Assembly (NCBI GenBank): GCA_003952965.2
Contig: CM025849.1
Coordinates: forward strand, 32,299,097-32,363,096
Reading direction: 5' to 3'
From: Morella rubra
Lineage: Eukaryota > Streptophyta > Magnoliopsida > Fagales > Myricaceae
Length of the DNA stretch: 64,000 nucleotides
Of the stretch, positions 46,400 through 57,000 are shown in pieces. Below the pieces are notes generated by a model. That model was given only the letters and a program-made list of their open reading frames with translations, did not search any database and was not told where the DNA came from. Each line of letters begins with the position of its first letter. Within the stretch, counting starts at the first letter, position 1. Position numbers and translations under genes: made by a program.

Positions 46400-47450
46400 T
46401 GAAACAAAAAGCGATCCATCGCCATCCAAAGCGATCGATCACTAAATATACCGATCGATCATTTATGTAACTGATCGATTACATGAAAAATGGGCGATCG
46501 ATCGTTAGTAATTAAGTGATCGATCGTGAAATGGCGATCGATCAATCAATTTGACCGATCGAACGCTATTGGTAAAACGACGCGTTTTAGTGCACAGGAT
46601 CGATCGTCCATGCAACCAAAGCACAGTATCACTAAGGGATCGATCGCCACAAAAACGATCGATCGCCAGTTAATCAAAACGTGCGCTTCACATTGTAGCT
46701 TACCGATCGATCGCTTAGGTGTAAGCGATCAATCGTCAATATAATACCGATCGATCGCAATATAACGATCGATCAGTCCTAAATTGAAACGCACAGTTTC
46801 GAGGGAACGATCGATCGCTCACTAAAGCATCGATCGCTCCCATACCAAATTCAGCGATCGATCGGTGAATTTAACCGATCGATCATTAGACTTAGCACTT
46901 ACAAAGCGATCGATCGCCTATGAGGCGATCGATCGGTACAGGAACGAAGACACACAGACGTTACAAAACCCCAAAACAGGCCCAAAATCACCAAAATTGA
47001 TCCCAAAACAATCCTAAACTCTTAAAACATACATCAACAATAAAATAAATACATTTTACGGACCTAAATGGATGATATAGCAAATTAGAAAACGTAAACT
47101 AAAAATTCGCTAGTGAACAACCGCTTAATATTGCTTAAAAAATAATATAAGTACGTACCTTTGACGTAGAAGACAATGAAGGATGATTCCACGCACTTTG
47201 GAAGACAATGCAGCACGAAATGGCTCCTTGCACTTTGAGAGGATTCGAGAGATTTTGTGGAGAGATAACCGGTAAAAATGACTTCAGCGGTTTCATATAA
47301 TCATTCGTGCCGATTGATTGGTAGTTAAGTGACGATCGATTACTATGTTCTAACACGTGGTGTCTTTCCATTCGTTGAAACTAGGATCGATCGCTAACTC
47401 GATCATCTAATGGCAATTTAAAAAAGTGACGGTTATGCTTACCGATCAAT
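46400..47450. repeat. CGATCGATCG word field, right (upstream of copy A)
   Basis: Some two dozen copies of the palindrome CGATCGATCG or GATCGATCR, often as runs of A/TCGATCGATCG separated by 10-40 bases, densest at 46430-46950. The central 46960-47320 has few. It ends in ACCGATCAATCAGC at about 47440, abutting the transposase relic. Likely binding sites of the element's own protein, in its promoter region. Confidence 0.85.
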
Positions 47451-47458
47451 CAGCATAT

Positions 47459-49457
47459 CTTACCGCAGCAATCGTTGTATGAATACATAACAATCATGGC
47501 TTTTCATCCCACTTATCACACCCCCCTTAACTTTTGCACAACAAGCGATGTTCGATGCATATCCATCAAGTAACTTCACATCTCTTAACCAAGTACAAAT
47601 CTTTCTTCTCTCTTCCAACGACAATGTGTAAGTAGCTGGCAGGATCACCTTTCTGTCCCCGACCCTTTGAAGATGCAAAGAGCTCTTTACCCCCATCACC
47701 TCCATGTCTCTCCTAGCCTTAGGCGAATCCTTCATTTTTTTATCCATTCTCATCATAGTCTTTACAATGCTCTTGTATACATTCCTTTCAATGTGCATAA
47801 CGTCCAAGTTGTACCTTAATTTTATCGATGACCAATTCGACAACTGAAAGAATATGCTTATTTTTGTCCAACCCAACTCTACCTCAAGCCGCTTTCGCTT
47901 CTTACTGTAGACCCTTGCCAAACTCTAAAGGGTGTACTCTTGCCAGTTGAGCCATAATTTCTTCCCCTGAGAACTCTCTCGGTGGTAGGCGATGCTCTTC
48001 AGTCCCATCATGATTAATGGTGTCATTCCGCCACTCATGGTCAATTGGTAAATACCTCCGATGTCCCATATAACAGTGCTTACCTCCATGATACAACCAC
48101 CTGGATGGCGTCTCCTCATTACAAGTTGGACACGCTAATTTACCCTTCGTATTGCAACCCGACAAGTTTGCGTATGCTGAAAAATCATTAATAGTCCACA
48201 ACAAAGCTGCATGCAGTTTAAAATGCACCCTAGTGGATGCATCAAATGTTTGTACTCCATTCTCCCATAATTCCTTCAACTTGTCAAGTAATGGTTGTAA
48301 ATATACATCAATATCATCACCAGGGGACCTCGGTCCGGGATAAGCAACGTCATGAAAAGATTCTGAGCTTGCATACACTTCCACGGCAGTAAATTGTACA
48401 GGACTACAACCACTGGCTAGATACTATATGTGCTTCCACCCGAATTACTCGAAGGATTGAATCCATCCGATGCCAGACCAAGCCTAACATTCCGAGGGTC
48501 CCTACTAAACCATTCATTACCCCTGTCCAGCTCTTTCCAAACCACGGAGTCCGCTGGGTGTCTTAAAAATGCATCATCACTAGGACATTGGTCCTTGTGC
48601 CACCGCATCTCAACTGCGGTTTCCTTCGTCATGTACAGCCATCTCAACCGCGGTACCAAAGGGAAGTGTCTTAATATTTTTTGAGGTATATTGCTCTATT
48701 TGGACTGTTCATACTGATATCTGCTCGCACTACACACGGGACATTTTTCTTTATCCTTGTTCTCTTTCCAAAACAGTACACAATCATTCACACATGCATG
48801 TATCTTATCATAGTTGAATCCTAACCCATCTCTCAATTTCTTACATTCGTCATGTGATTTGGGCAACTTTCCCTCGGTGTCACCTATTGCTCGCCTAAAC
48901 AATCCTAACATCCAATTAAACACCTGTACACTCATATTTGTTTCCTTCTTTGCATGCATCATCTCCACAATAAACGACGACCTGCTAAATTCCTTACACC
49001 CAGGAAATAAATCCTCAAGATCAGCCCATAACCTAGCAAACTTTTTTCCATGCATCGATACGAATCCATGTATATCACTATCTGCATCGCCCTCCACACT
49101 AGCAGTCCCAAACATCCCTGCCTTTACATCTTTTAACATTTGCTCCATATCAATGGTTTGTCCGGGGCCACCCCAATCCCTCTCTACAAAGGCCTCGTTA
49201 TGGACCTCCAGTTCGTGTAATCCAAATCCCGCCCCATGGTGAACCCATCTAGTGTAGCTAAGATCAATCCTTTTATCAAATAAATGATTTTGTACTATTG
49301 CTAAGGTTTCTCTATAAACATTCTTGCAATTCTTACAAGGACACCTAACCTTTCCATCCACAGCCACAACTTTCTCTGCACATTCCATGAACTAACCTAT
49401 ACCCTTGATATACATGGCATCGAGACGGTTCTTTGCAAGCATCCAACTTTTATCCAT
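47459..49457 (-). pseudogene. TNP2-type CACTA transposase, second family, 3'-truncated
   Basis: Starts MDKSWMLAKNR at 49457, with an in-frame TAG seven codons before ECAEKVVAVDGKVRCPCKNC. Continues TRWVHHGAGF, FGxHELEVHNEA, CVNDCVLFWKENKDKEKCPVC (zinc knuckle, about 48740), then a stop near 48698. The frame resumes IPQKILRHFPLVPRLRWLYM, RWHKDQ, NVRLGLASDGFNPSS (about 48450). After a frame change: PYNLPPWKCM, DIDVYLQPLLDKLKELW, LLWTINDFSAYANLSGCNTKG (about 48170), HCYMGHRRYLP. After another: LRYNLDVMHIERNV (about 47800) and MKSHDCYVFIQRLL at 47470. It ends at a CG/GTAAGA sequence that could be a splice donor, but the next exon (DUF4218/4216 half) is missing and a CGATCGATCG field follows. Clearly a different family from the transposase at 17.7 kb. 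Confidence 0.85.
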
Positions 49458-49559
49458 GGCATTATCCCCACCTATACCATTCATTATGCAACCATACACG
49501 TTATGCAACCAAGTCACTTATGCTACCAACCATTCAACCATCTATTAGAATGCAATGCC

Positions 49560-50540
49560 ATGTTAATAATGGGATTGCACAAAACCCGTTACAACCGGTT
49601 CTAACCTGATGTTCCGATCAGAACCTTAAAAAAAGGCTCTAACTACATACTAACCGGTTCTAACCAGAAATATAATAGGTTCCAACTGGTTAACACAGAG
49701 AGCCCGGAATCTCGCCATTCATGCCATTGAAATCCAACCAAAACACACACAATCACCAACGAAGCATGAAAATAGCAACACAATATGAAAGTGATACATA
49801 CCAATTGATTTCCAAGCGTCCAAGGCCACAAATCCACATTTCTCCTCCTCCCTTTCCTCTTTACTTCTCCTCTTTCCCTTTCACCCACCACCAACAAAAA
49901 AAACACCAACTTCAATGTTAGAAATCACACCCCAAAACCAAATGTTCACAAAAATCAATACAATACTTAGAGAAAAACTCACCAAATCCCTTCCAACGCC
50001 GCTCCTTAGAGAAAAACCGATAGCCCAAGTGGTTCACACAAAGTGAACACTCGGGGCTGTCTGCTTTTTTTCCAGGTCTGGCAAACAGGTTCGAACCTAT
50101 ACAATGGTTCGAACGCTTCCATTAACGGGACGACGTCGCTGTGACCCTGATCAAAGTGGTTCGCACCTTTCGGTATCCGGTTCGAATTGGTTACTAGGTC
50201 CCAAATTTCCGCCAAAAAATTTGGCGCGTTTTTTCACCCGCCAATTTATAGGTTCGAACTATGAAATTGTCCGTTCTGTGTGACTAAGTTCTAACCGTTA
50301 CTAACCGGTTCTAAGTTAGGGCAATAATGCGTGGTAATAGGTTCGAACGTCTCATAAGAGGTTAGAATGTTTGCTTAGGTTCAAACTGCCTAAGATCCTG
50401 AAAAACACAATCGGTGAGAACGCTCATACCAGTTCCAACCTTTTAATTATAGGTTCGAACGGATAAATGTGACGTCATTTAATGTCCAACCAGTTCGAAC
50501 GGTTAGGTAATATTTTAGCATGGTTTTCTCCAGTGTATTT
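49560..50540. repeat. GGTTCGAACC / GGTTCTAACC word field, left
   Basis: More than twenty GGTTCTAAC, GGTTCGAAC or complementary words from 49597 to 50500, starting about 100 bases upstream of the transposase ATG. Inside (49690-50000) is a near word-free stretch, the probable leader of the transposase. Two word variants, one palindromic (TTCGAA) and one not (TTCTAA), are mixed. Confidence 0.85.
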
Positions 50541-50962
50541 ATTTTGGTTCTTTTAAATTCTTTTACAAAAGCAAGAATAATAGGATTAAGTTTACTAAGG
50601 GGTTTTTCAGTTTCTATAAGTTTGTATAAATTTATTTGCTATTTTATTTATCTTTTTCGAAAATAAATATTCGAATTATTTTAGAAAATAATATTTTGTC
50701 ATGATTATGTAACAAATCATACAATATGAATTTATCACGATGTGTCGTGGGCTATTTGAAATTGTCGTAGACGTATAGCAGTGAGTATAAAAAAACACAT
50801 ATAGTCACAAAAGAGGTATATATACATCATGTCGCATATCATACAAAGTCTGTATCGGGTATTCATAAAAATGTAATAGACATGTACAAAAGCCCGTAGG
50901 CAACCAGCAAATAAAGCAAGAAAAAAAAAAAAAAGCAAAACAACGGGAGACTGGATGCACAG
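50541..50962. other. AT-rich 3' flank of copy B
   Basis: No coding sequence; A/T-rich with poly(A) run at about 50919-50934. Probably 3' untranslated sequence of the gene that ends at 50963. Confidence 0.4.
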
Positions 50963-52266
50963 CTAGTCGTCGCCCTCGGCCAGCTTCCCCAGCACATTGA
51001 GGGAAGCCTCTCGGGTGGAGTCGACCACCGACACCATAATAGTGAGCTGTCCGGTATGTACGGTTTGAGTGGTGCGGATCACATCTAGCTACTTTTGATG
51101 GGCCTTCTACATTGCCCGGATCGCATCTAATAGCTTATGCTGAACGTCCAACTGCTCTTGCAATCCAGTGAGAACCGGCAACAATGCCTGCTAGCACGCC
51201 TCGAGTCGACTTTTGAGCTACGCCAGTGAATTGAGGAAACTAGTGGCCCAAGCTGGTGGCTTGGCCCCCAAACCAGGCAATGCTGCAAGAATGGGGCTGA
51301 GTCCCTGTCGGATCGCGGCGCGACTCCGAGCAAAGGTGTTCGCATTGATCACCCCCCTCGGCTTCTGCCGATCGTTTCCGAGAAAATTCGGGCAACCTGC
51401 AAGATTGGAGAAGCAATAACAAAATATACCTTAAATAAAAATCAAAAATAAAAATTTTAAGTAAAAACAAACCTGATGCATCGTACATCCTCGTAATGAG
51501 AAGCCCGAAAGGAAGAAAGTCTTTATCCACTGAGTCTGCTGCCTCCCGAGCCAACTTAAATATGTACCTGGATAGGTCCATGGGAACCCCACGGACCAGT
51601 CGTACCCTGAGTTTCGCCGCTCAAAAGTCGACTCCGTCGTGCGTTTCCTCAGTCGATGTTGTAGGCCATTATGAGGTGCAACATCCTGAAGAAGTCGTTC
51701 AGGGTCTTGTGCACTATGTGCGGCACTCCCGCACATTCTTCTCGCTCTCGGTGCAGAGCTCGGAAGAGGTCGAAGGGCTGGAACGGGGCTAGGTCCTCAA
51801 CTCAAGAATTGCCGGTCCCTCGGGCCGAGGGAGCCTCGAGGAACTCGACAATCCGCTGGGCAGAAAAAGTGACTGTGACGTCCCAAACCGTCACGTCGTA
51901 AGAGTTATGCAAGAAAACAGTAATCATTAATTTATGTGTTACAAACAATAAATAAATAAAAATATTAAATAACAATTAATTATCACGTACCACCCAGTGC
52001 GTGAGCTGCTCCATCAGCCCTACATAAAAGGCCTGGACTACTGGCAATGAGATCGTGCCAGACTGAACTGTGATGGGATCCCAGCCCCGAGAGTGGATCA
52101 CGTCGTGTATGGTCCTACCCTCGAAGTTGAGCCCCTGGAGCTCCAACGGCTGAGCCTCCCTCTCCATTTGGACCGAGCGGCCCAAAATCAACTGACGGCG
52201 CTCCTCGACTGTCACAGGCTGGTCCGCGTCAGCCAAGCTGTGTCTAGCATGCTTTCCACGAGCCAT
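50963..52266 (-). pseudogene. Transposon gene, putative plant transposon protein domain plus coiled coil (copy B)
   Basis: Starts MARGKHARHSLADADQP (52266), with VTVEERRQLILGRSVQMERE matching copy A's MTLERRMEYLRGRPVAKERP in layout, then VVQAFYVGLMEQLTHWV ending at a GTACGT donor. The next part reads VTVTFSAQRIVEFLEAPSARG (about 51860, copy A has FLFSADVIADFLNCPG), has a stop, then HREREECAG, FFRMLHLIMAYNID (copy A: WRILHLIWTPNVD). A GT..AG intron fits about 51402-51472. The C-terminal exon has GCPNFLGNDRQKPRGVI and a coil QALLPVLTGLQEQLD..HKLLDAIR, ending LGKLAEGDD-stop at 50963. Stops and a missing acceptor make it a pseudogene. It is diverged from copy A but homologous. Flanked by GGTTCGAACC words. 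Confidence 0.62.
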
Positions 52267-52289
52267 TCTTGTCTAAAACTTGAAATTGA

Positions 52290-53640
52290 AGCAAAAAAAA
52301 TAGAACCGGTTCTAACCTGTAAATAACAGGTTCGAACTTAATTGAAAAATAAAGACATAGGTTTTAACTTGTACATATACGTTAGAACCTGTTTACGATG
52401 TTTTAACTCCTTATAAAAGGTTCTAACCTGTATGGTTTCGGTTCTAACATCTGAAATAACCAGTTCTAACCTCTTACGAATAAACACAACCGATTCTAAC
52501 CAAAAAACCGGTTAGAACCTCCATGAGAAAATCATAACACAAAAGACACAAGTTCTAACCTATTAATATGCATTCGCACCTATTTCCAAAAAGGTTCTAA
52601 CCTCTAAGATTTCGGTTCTAACCTATAAACGAACACATTCTAACCTATTCCGAATGCACAGAACATATTCTAACCTATATGATAAAGTTCTAACTAGAAA
52701 GAATGGGGTTCTAACCTAAAACAATAAGTAACTAACTTGAAACTATGTGGTTCTAACGTTTTCAGAATAGGTTCTAACTTTTTATGCCACCCGTTCTAAC
52801 CCGTACATAAAGAGTTAGAACCACATGCAGGACCCGGAACCGGTTCTAACCTGTATAAACAGGTTAGAACCTAGTTCGAGACCATTGTCAATGCCAAGCT
52901 CACTCGGCCATGCCCGCGGTGTAGGAACCTCCGCACAAGACGGGGGTTCCTACAAAAATAGCCACCGTGGGCCGCGCAATCACGGTGGCCTCATTGGGCG
53001 GTGGTTCCTCCACCAGCATGGTGGAAAACCATCGGTAAATAACCATAAACAATATGTTGGCGAACATAAAAAAAACAACGCCAAACAACCAAAATCAATT
53101 GGGTTTTGGGGCTTATCGGAAAAGTGGGGTGGAGACGGGAGAAGGACGGGGTGCTCCATCGTAAACGGCGGTGACAGGAGGGTGACAACTGCTCTTGGGT
53201 ACCATTTGGAGGGGAGAATTTTTGCGGGAAAGCGACAGATTTGGTCGCTGGAGAGAGAACCAGTTCGACATATATCATCAGTCGAACAAGTTCGAACCGG
53301 TTATAACCTTTACCTTGAAGAAGTTCGAACTTTTCACCTCTAAAATGAAACCGATGCTATCGTATTAATTACAGTTCGAACCGAGGCGTCACAGGAAGAA
53401 CAACTCCCTCTTCAATTAATCTGTTTGCACTGCTTACACTCTGTTCGCACCGATTATAATTAGTTCGAACCGAGTCTAACCGGTTATTTGTTCTAGGTTC
53501 GAACGTTGTCCTTAAATAATTGAGTCTAACCTGTTTTTTTATAGTTCGAACCTATTTATCAATTTTGGCCTTCCACTTAATTATCTTATTGCTAATAACT
53601 TATTAGGTTCGAACCCGAATATTATAGGTTCAATCTTTGA
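52290..53640. repeat. GGTTCTAACC / GGTTCGAACC word field, right
   Basis: Over thirty words. 52290-52870 is dominated by GGTTCTAACC forms and 53240-53640 by GTTCGAAC forms. Between them (52880-53240) is a word-poor, GC-richer stretch with GGGGGTTCCTAC and paired CACCGTGG/CCACGGTG words, probably the leader of copy B. Confidence 0.85.
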
Positions 53641-53972
53641 CGTTTTTAGGGATGGATGACGGCTGTCCCTAAAATCTTCCCGCCACCTTCCCACCATGTA
53701 GTGGGAAAATGTTAGGGATGGATAGTGTTGTTCGTCCCTAAAAGGTGGACATTTAGGGACGAACATCTACATCCGGCGCTAAAAGGTCCCTTTTAGGGAC
53801 GAACGTTTTGTCCGTCCCTAAAATGTGCCATGTCGATGGATTTAGGATGGATTCTTTTGCCCATCCCTAAAAGGCACCTTTAGGGACAGATTGTAGTCCA
53901 TCCCTAAAAAGGTTCGTCCCTAAAGGTAAATTTTCTAGTAGTGACTTCGATCTTTTTTATGGAAAGGCAATG
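53417..53972. repeat. CACTA right end, copy 1, with terminal hairpins
   Basis: After the last words come paired GTTCGTCCCTAAA / TTTAGGGACGAAC inverted repeats (53720-53930), then AAATTTTCTAGTAGTG, the complement of the CACTACTAGAAAATTT terminus, at 53943. ACTTCGATCTTTTTTATGGA and AAGGCAATG follow. The whole stretch recurs at 55056-55617. Confidence 0.88.
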
Positions 53973-54260
53973 TCAAGGTGTCCGCCAGGTTGGGACAAAT
54001 CAACCCATTTGGACGGTTGGCTGGAAAGCGAAATAAAACGCAAGAGAGATTTGACACTTCGACAGGCTAATATGGTGTCCTAGTCAGAAGGGGGAGGCCA
54101 TATTATTTCCTGGTTAGCATTTGGTCCAGTGTCGAACATTTGTTGGCTCCGAACTGTTCCACGTATTTGAGGGGGGATACCGAGGCGGACCACAACTAGA
54201 GAGAACAAGCAAAGTTTAGTTTGACATGATTGGGTGAACTAATTCTTGGAATCTAGGGGT
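53973..54260 (+). mobile_element. Shuffled LINE fragment
   Basis: Contains AGGCTAATATGGTGTCCTAGT and TATTTCCTGGTTAGCATTTG, both also found in the longer LINE at 56148 and 56272. The intervening sequence is deleted or replaced. Ends by joining AATTCTTGGAATCT, which belongs to the 42.8-kb repeat family. Confidence 0.6.
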
Positions 54261-55054
54261 TCAGATGGTTTGCATCTCACATTAAAATTTTCTATTAACT
54301 TTTCAATTATTGGAGTAGTGATACATTGCATCTCGAACTATCGATTTCATGACACTTCACACCCATGAAGTATCACCCTTGTACACTTTGTACCGTCTGT
54401 TGTTAATTTGAACGAAAATTAATATTTTAATTTAGTAAAATAACGAGTTTACCTATGCAAAAATATAATAGTACAAAAAATTATAAGAGTATAATCATCA
54501 TTTCACTTAACAAAAATCTATATTCGTAAAAAAATAAAACATTTGTAAAGTATCGTCTAAGTTAATGGCAGGATACCGCAAGGTTTAAATAGATATATAA
54601 TATTTGAGAGGTGAAATGTAACAAAATCGATGATTCTAAGTGTAAAGTATTTTATTAATAGATAGTGAGTGAAAAATGTATCTAATCTTAATATTTTATT
54701 TGGACGTTGGGGCGAGTACTAAACTTTCCTGCTCTATAGCACCACTTGAGAGGCTCTGGTCAAGTCAATGATCAGCAGTTGTTAAAGAGGCATTGGGTAC
54801 ATATATAACAATTTGACTAATTAGTTGTCGATGTGGTCCTGCGTGATTCTGCACCCACTTGCAACGCCGGTGGAAGTCAATGGACAACATGCGGACCATT
54901 AGCGATAACATGAAAATACATGTGCTGCTGTGTAAGAGAGTTAACGGCACGTATTTTAAGAGTTCTAGCCCATGGCCATGGCTTATAAAAATGAAATCCG
55001 TATCAGATCAAATAATGGAATATCATAATGTCTACACTATACTCACCAGAAATG
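54261..55054. repeat. Second copy of 42843-43645
   Basis: Near-identical across its length, same orientation. Stops in CCAGAAATG where the first copy continues TGAAAGTTCTGG. Directly joined to the second copy of the CACTA right end. Confidence 0.88.
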
Positions 55055-55055
55055 A

Positions 55056-55617
55056 TAATCTGTTTGCACCGCTTACACTCTGTTCGCACCGATTACAATT
55101 AGTTCGAACCGGGTCTAACCGGTTACTTGTTCCAGGTTCGAACGTTGTCCTTAAATAATCGAGTCTAACCTGTTTTTTTATAGTTCGAACCTATTTATCA
55201 ATTTTGGCCTTCCCACTTAATTATCTTATTGCTAATAACTTATTAGGTTCGAACCCGAATATTATAGGTTCAAATCTTTGACGTTTTTAGGGACGGATGA
55301 CAGCTGTCCTAAAATCTTCCCGCCACCTTCCCACCATGTAGTGGGAAAATGTTAGAGACTGATATATTGTTCGTCCCTAAAAGGTGGACATTTTAGGGAC
55401 GAACATCTATATCCGGCGCTAAAAGGTCCCTTTTAGGGACGAACACTTTTGTCCGTCCCTAAAATGTGCCATGTCGATGGATTTAGAGATGGATTCTTTT
55501 GCCCTCCCTAAAAGGCACCTTCAGGTACAGATTGTAGTCCATCCCTAAAAAAACTTTTTTGTCCCTAAAGGTAAATTTTCTAGTAGTGACTTCGATCTTT
55601 TTTATGGAAAGGCAATG
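55056..55617. repeat. CACTA right end, copy 2
   Basis: Diverged by a few percent from 53417-53972, with the terminus ending TAGTAGTG at 55588. Here the ACTTCGATC sequence runs on into the longer LINE, so this junction looks like the original insertion context. Confidence 0.85.
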
Positions 55618-56907
55618 AACTCAATATGGGAGGAGCCAAGGTGTCATGGGGTGAGATATGTACGTAAATCCCTAAATCAAGGTGGATTGGGAATACTGGA
55701 AATTACTGCCTGGAATAAGGCATGTAACCTAAACCATATTTGACATTTTCTGACGGATGGGGATGAGTCCATTTGGGCAGATTGGGTCCGCAAGAGTTTA
55801 GTCCGTGGTCGACAGTTTTGGAACATGAGCATTGCCTCTGATTCGATGTGGTGCTGGAGGAGTGGTCTCCAACTTTGTGAGGTGGCACACTAGGAGAGGA
55901 TCAAGCTAATTATTGGGGATGGGTGTTCCACTTCTCTTTGGTTTGATAATTGGCACCCATGCGGACCGCTTTATAAACTGGTGACGAGTGAGTTTATGAG
56001 ATCCTCTTCAGGTGGCGAGAGGGCTTTTGTTGCCGAGATTATTAGCGGCACAACATGGAGCTGGCCGGTTGGTGATTTTTGGAGTATGTTGGCTAGTCGA
56101 ACTGAGGGTACTTTCATCCTTGGCAAAATAGAAGAGATAGGCTAATATGGTGTCCTAGTCCAAATAGTAAGTTTTCGGTATCTTCCACAGTTGGTTCTCT
56201 AGCACAATCTCATCCAAAGATCGTCAGGTACCACATTTTGTGGGGCGATTGCCATGGGCCAAGGATCTCTTTTATTTCCTGGTTAGCATTTAGAGAGAGG
56301 CTTTCTACTTGAACAGCCCAGCGAAATAGGGGTATGGGTGACAAAATGCGGTGTGTTTTGTGTAGAGGAGGGCCGGAGGATGAGGACCATTTATTTTTTC
56401 AATGCCCATTCTCTTGCCGTATTTGGACACTTTTATTGGCAGATGTATGTTTCTTGAGATATATTCTGGTGGAGGACAGTGGTCCTATATATGGATGGCA
56501 GCTAATCTGAAAGGTAGAACGTTACTTGCGAGAATTCTGAGAATCATGCTCACAACGGCTATTTATTATCAGTAAAAGACTTATACATGTTTTTAGTGAC
56601 ATTTGCACAGCGGTAATTGCGAGGATTAGCAGAGTTCGAGATATGAGGAGTACTAATGTGAATATTCAGTGAATTAGAAAATGGAGGATTTCAGAAGAGA
56701 TATTTACAGCATACAGATGATACAAATTCTTACTATTTTAGAGTTATTTTTAGTGATTACTAGTTGTTTTTAGTGTTTACTTTTGCATTGTAGTTCATTG
56801 GGAGACCTGAGTTTTTCTTTGTTTCTGGGCTAGGCCTACTATTTGTACAGTTATTGAGGAATTTGTACACTTACCCAGTTACTAAAAAAAGGGGGAAAAA
56901 AAAAAAA
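55589..56907 (+). mobile_element. LINE (L1-like) fragment, + strand
   Basis: Reads as the C-terminal part of a plant LINE reverse transcriptase: WEEPRCHGVRYVRKSLNQGG then LGILEITAWNKACNLNHIWHF (about 55630-55740). Then IWADWVRKSLVRGRQFW, IIGDGCSTSLWFDNWHPCGPLYKL (about 55905-55975). Then a zinc-knuckle zf-RVT stretch CVLCRGGPEDEDHLFFQCPFSCRIW (about 56350-56430). Frames change several times and stops occur. No RNase H domain was recognised. Ends in an A-rich tail at about 56885-56907. 5' side truncated at the CACTA terminus. Confidence 0.8.
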
Positions 56908-57000
56908 GTAGCAAGCTAGGAAACAAGTCTTTCTCTGAGTGTGCCAGAGAGAGAGAGGTCATGAATTAGGAAACTTTTACTAAACCAGCACGGATACAGT

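Larger units (their letters stand above)
44170..53943 (-). mobile_element. Composite or chimeric CACTA-type transposon block
   Basis: The left border is defined by loss of similarity with paralogous flanks. The right border is a clean CACTA terminus reading CACTACTAGAAAATTTACC on the - strand from 53943. All three genes are on the - strand: two copies of a coiled-coil transposon gene (45064-46292, 50963-52266) and one TNP2 transposase (47459-49457). Two word systems meet inside: CGATCGATCG left of 47450 and GGTTCGAACC/GGTTCTAACC from 49560 onward. The left end lacks CACTA. The simplest reading is that a second element (44170 to about 47455) replaced or was inserted into the 3' half of the first, followed by loss of its left end. 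Confidence 0.65.

Noticed and set aside
47440..47480. Possible terminal inverted repeat pairing 44170 with 47458
   Set aside because: The match depends on the CTGATCGATCG word itself and is gapped elsewhere; too weak to define an element border, and the end lacks CACTA.
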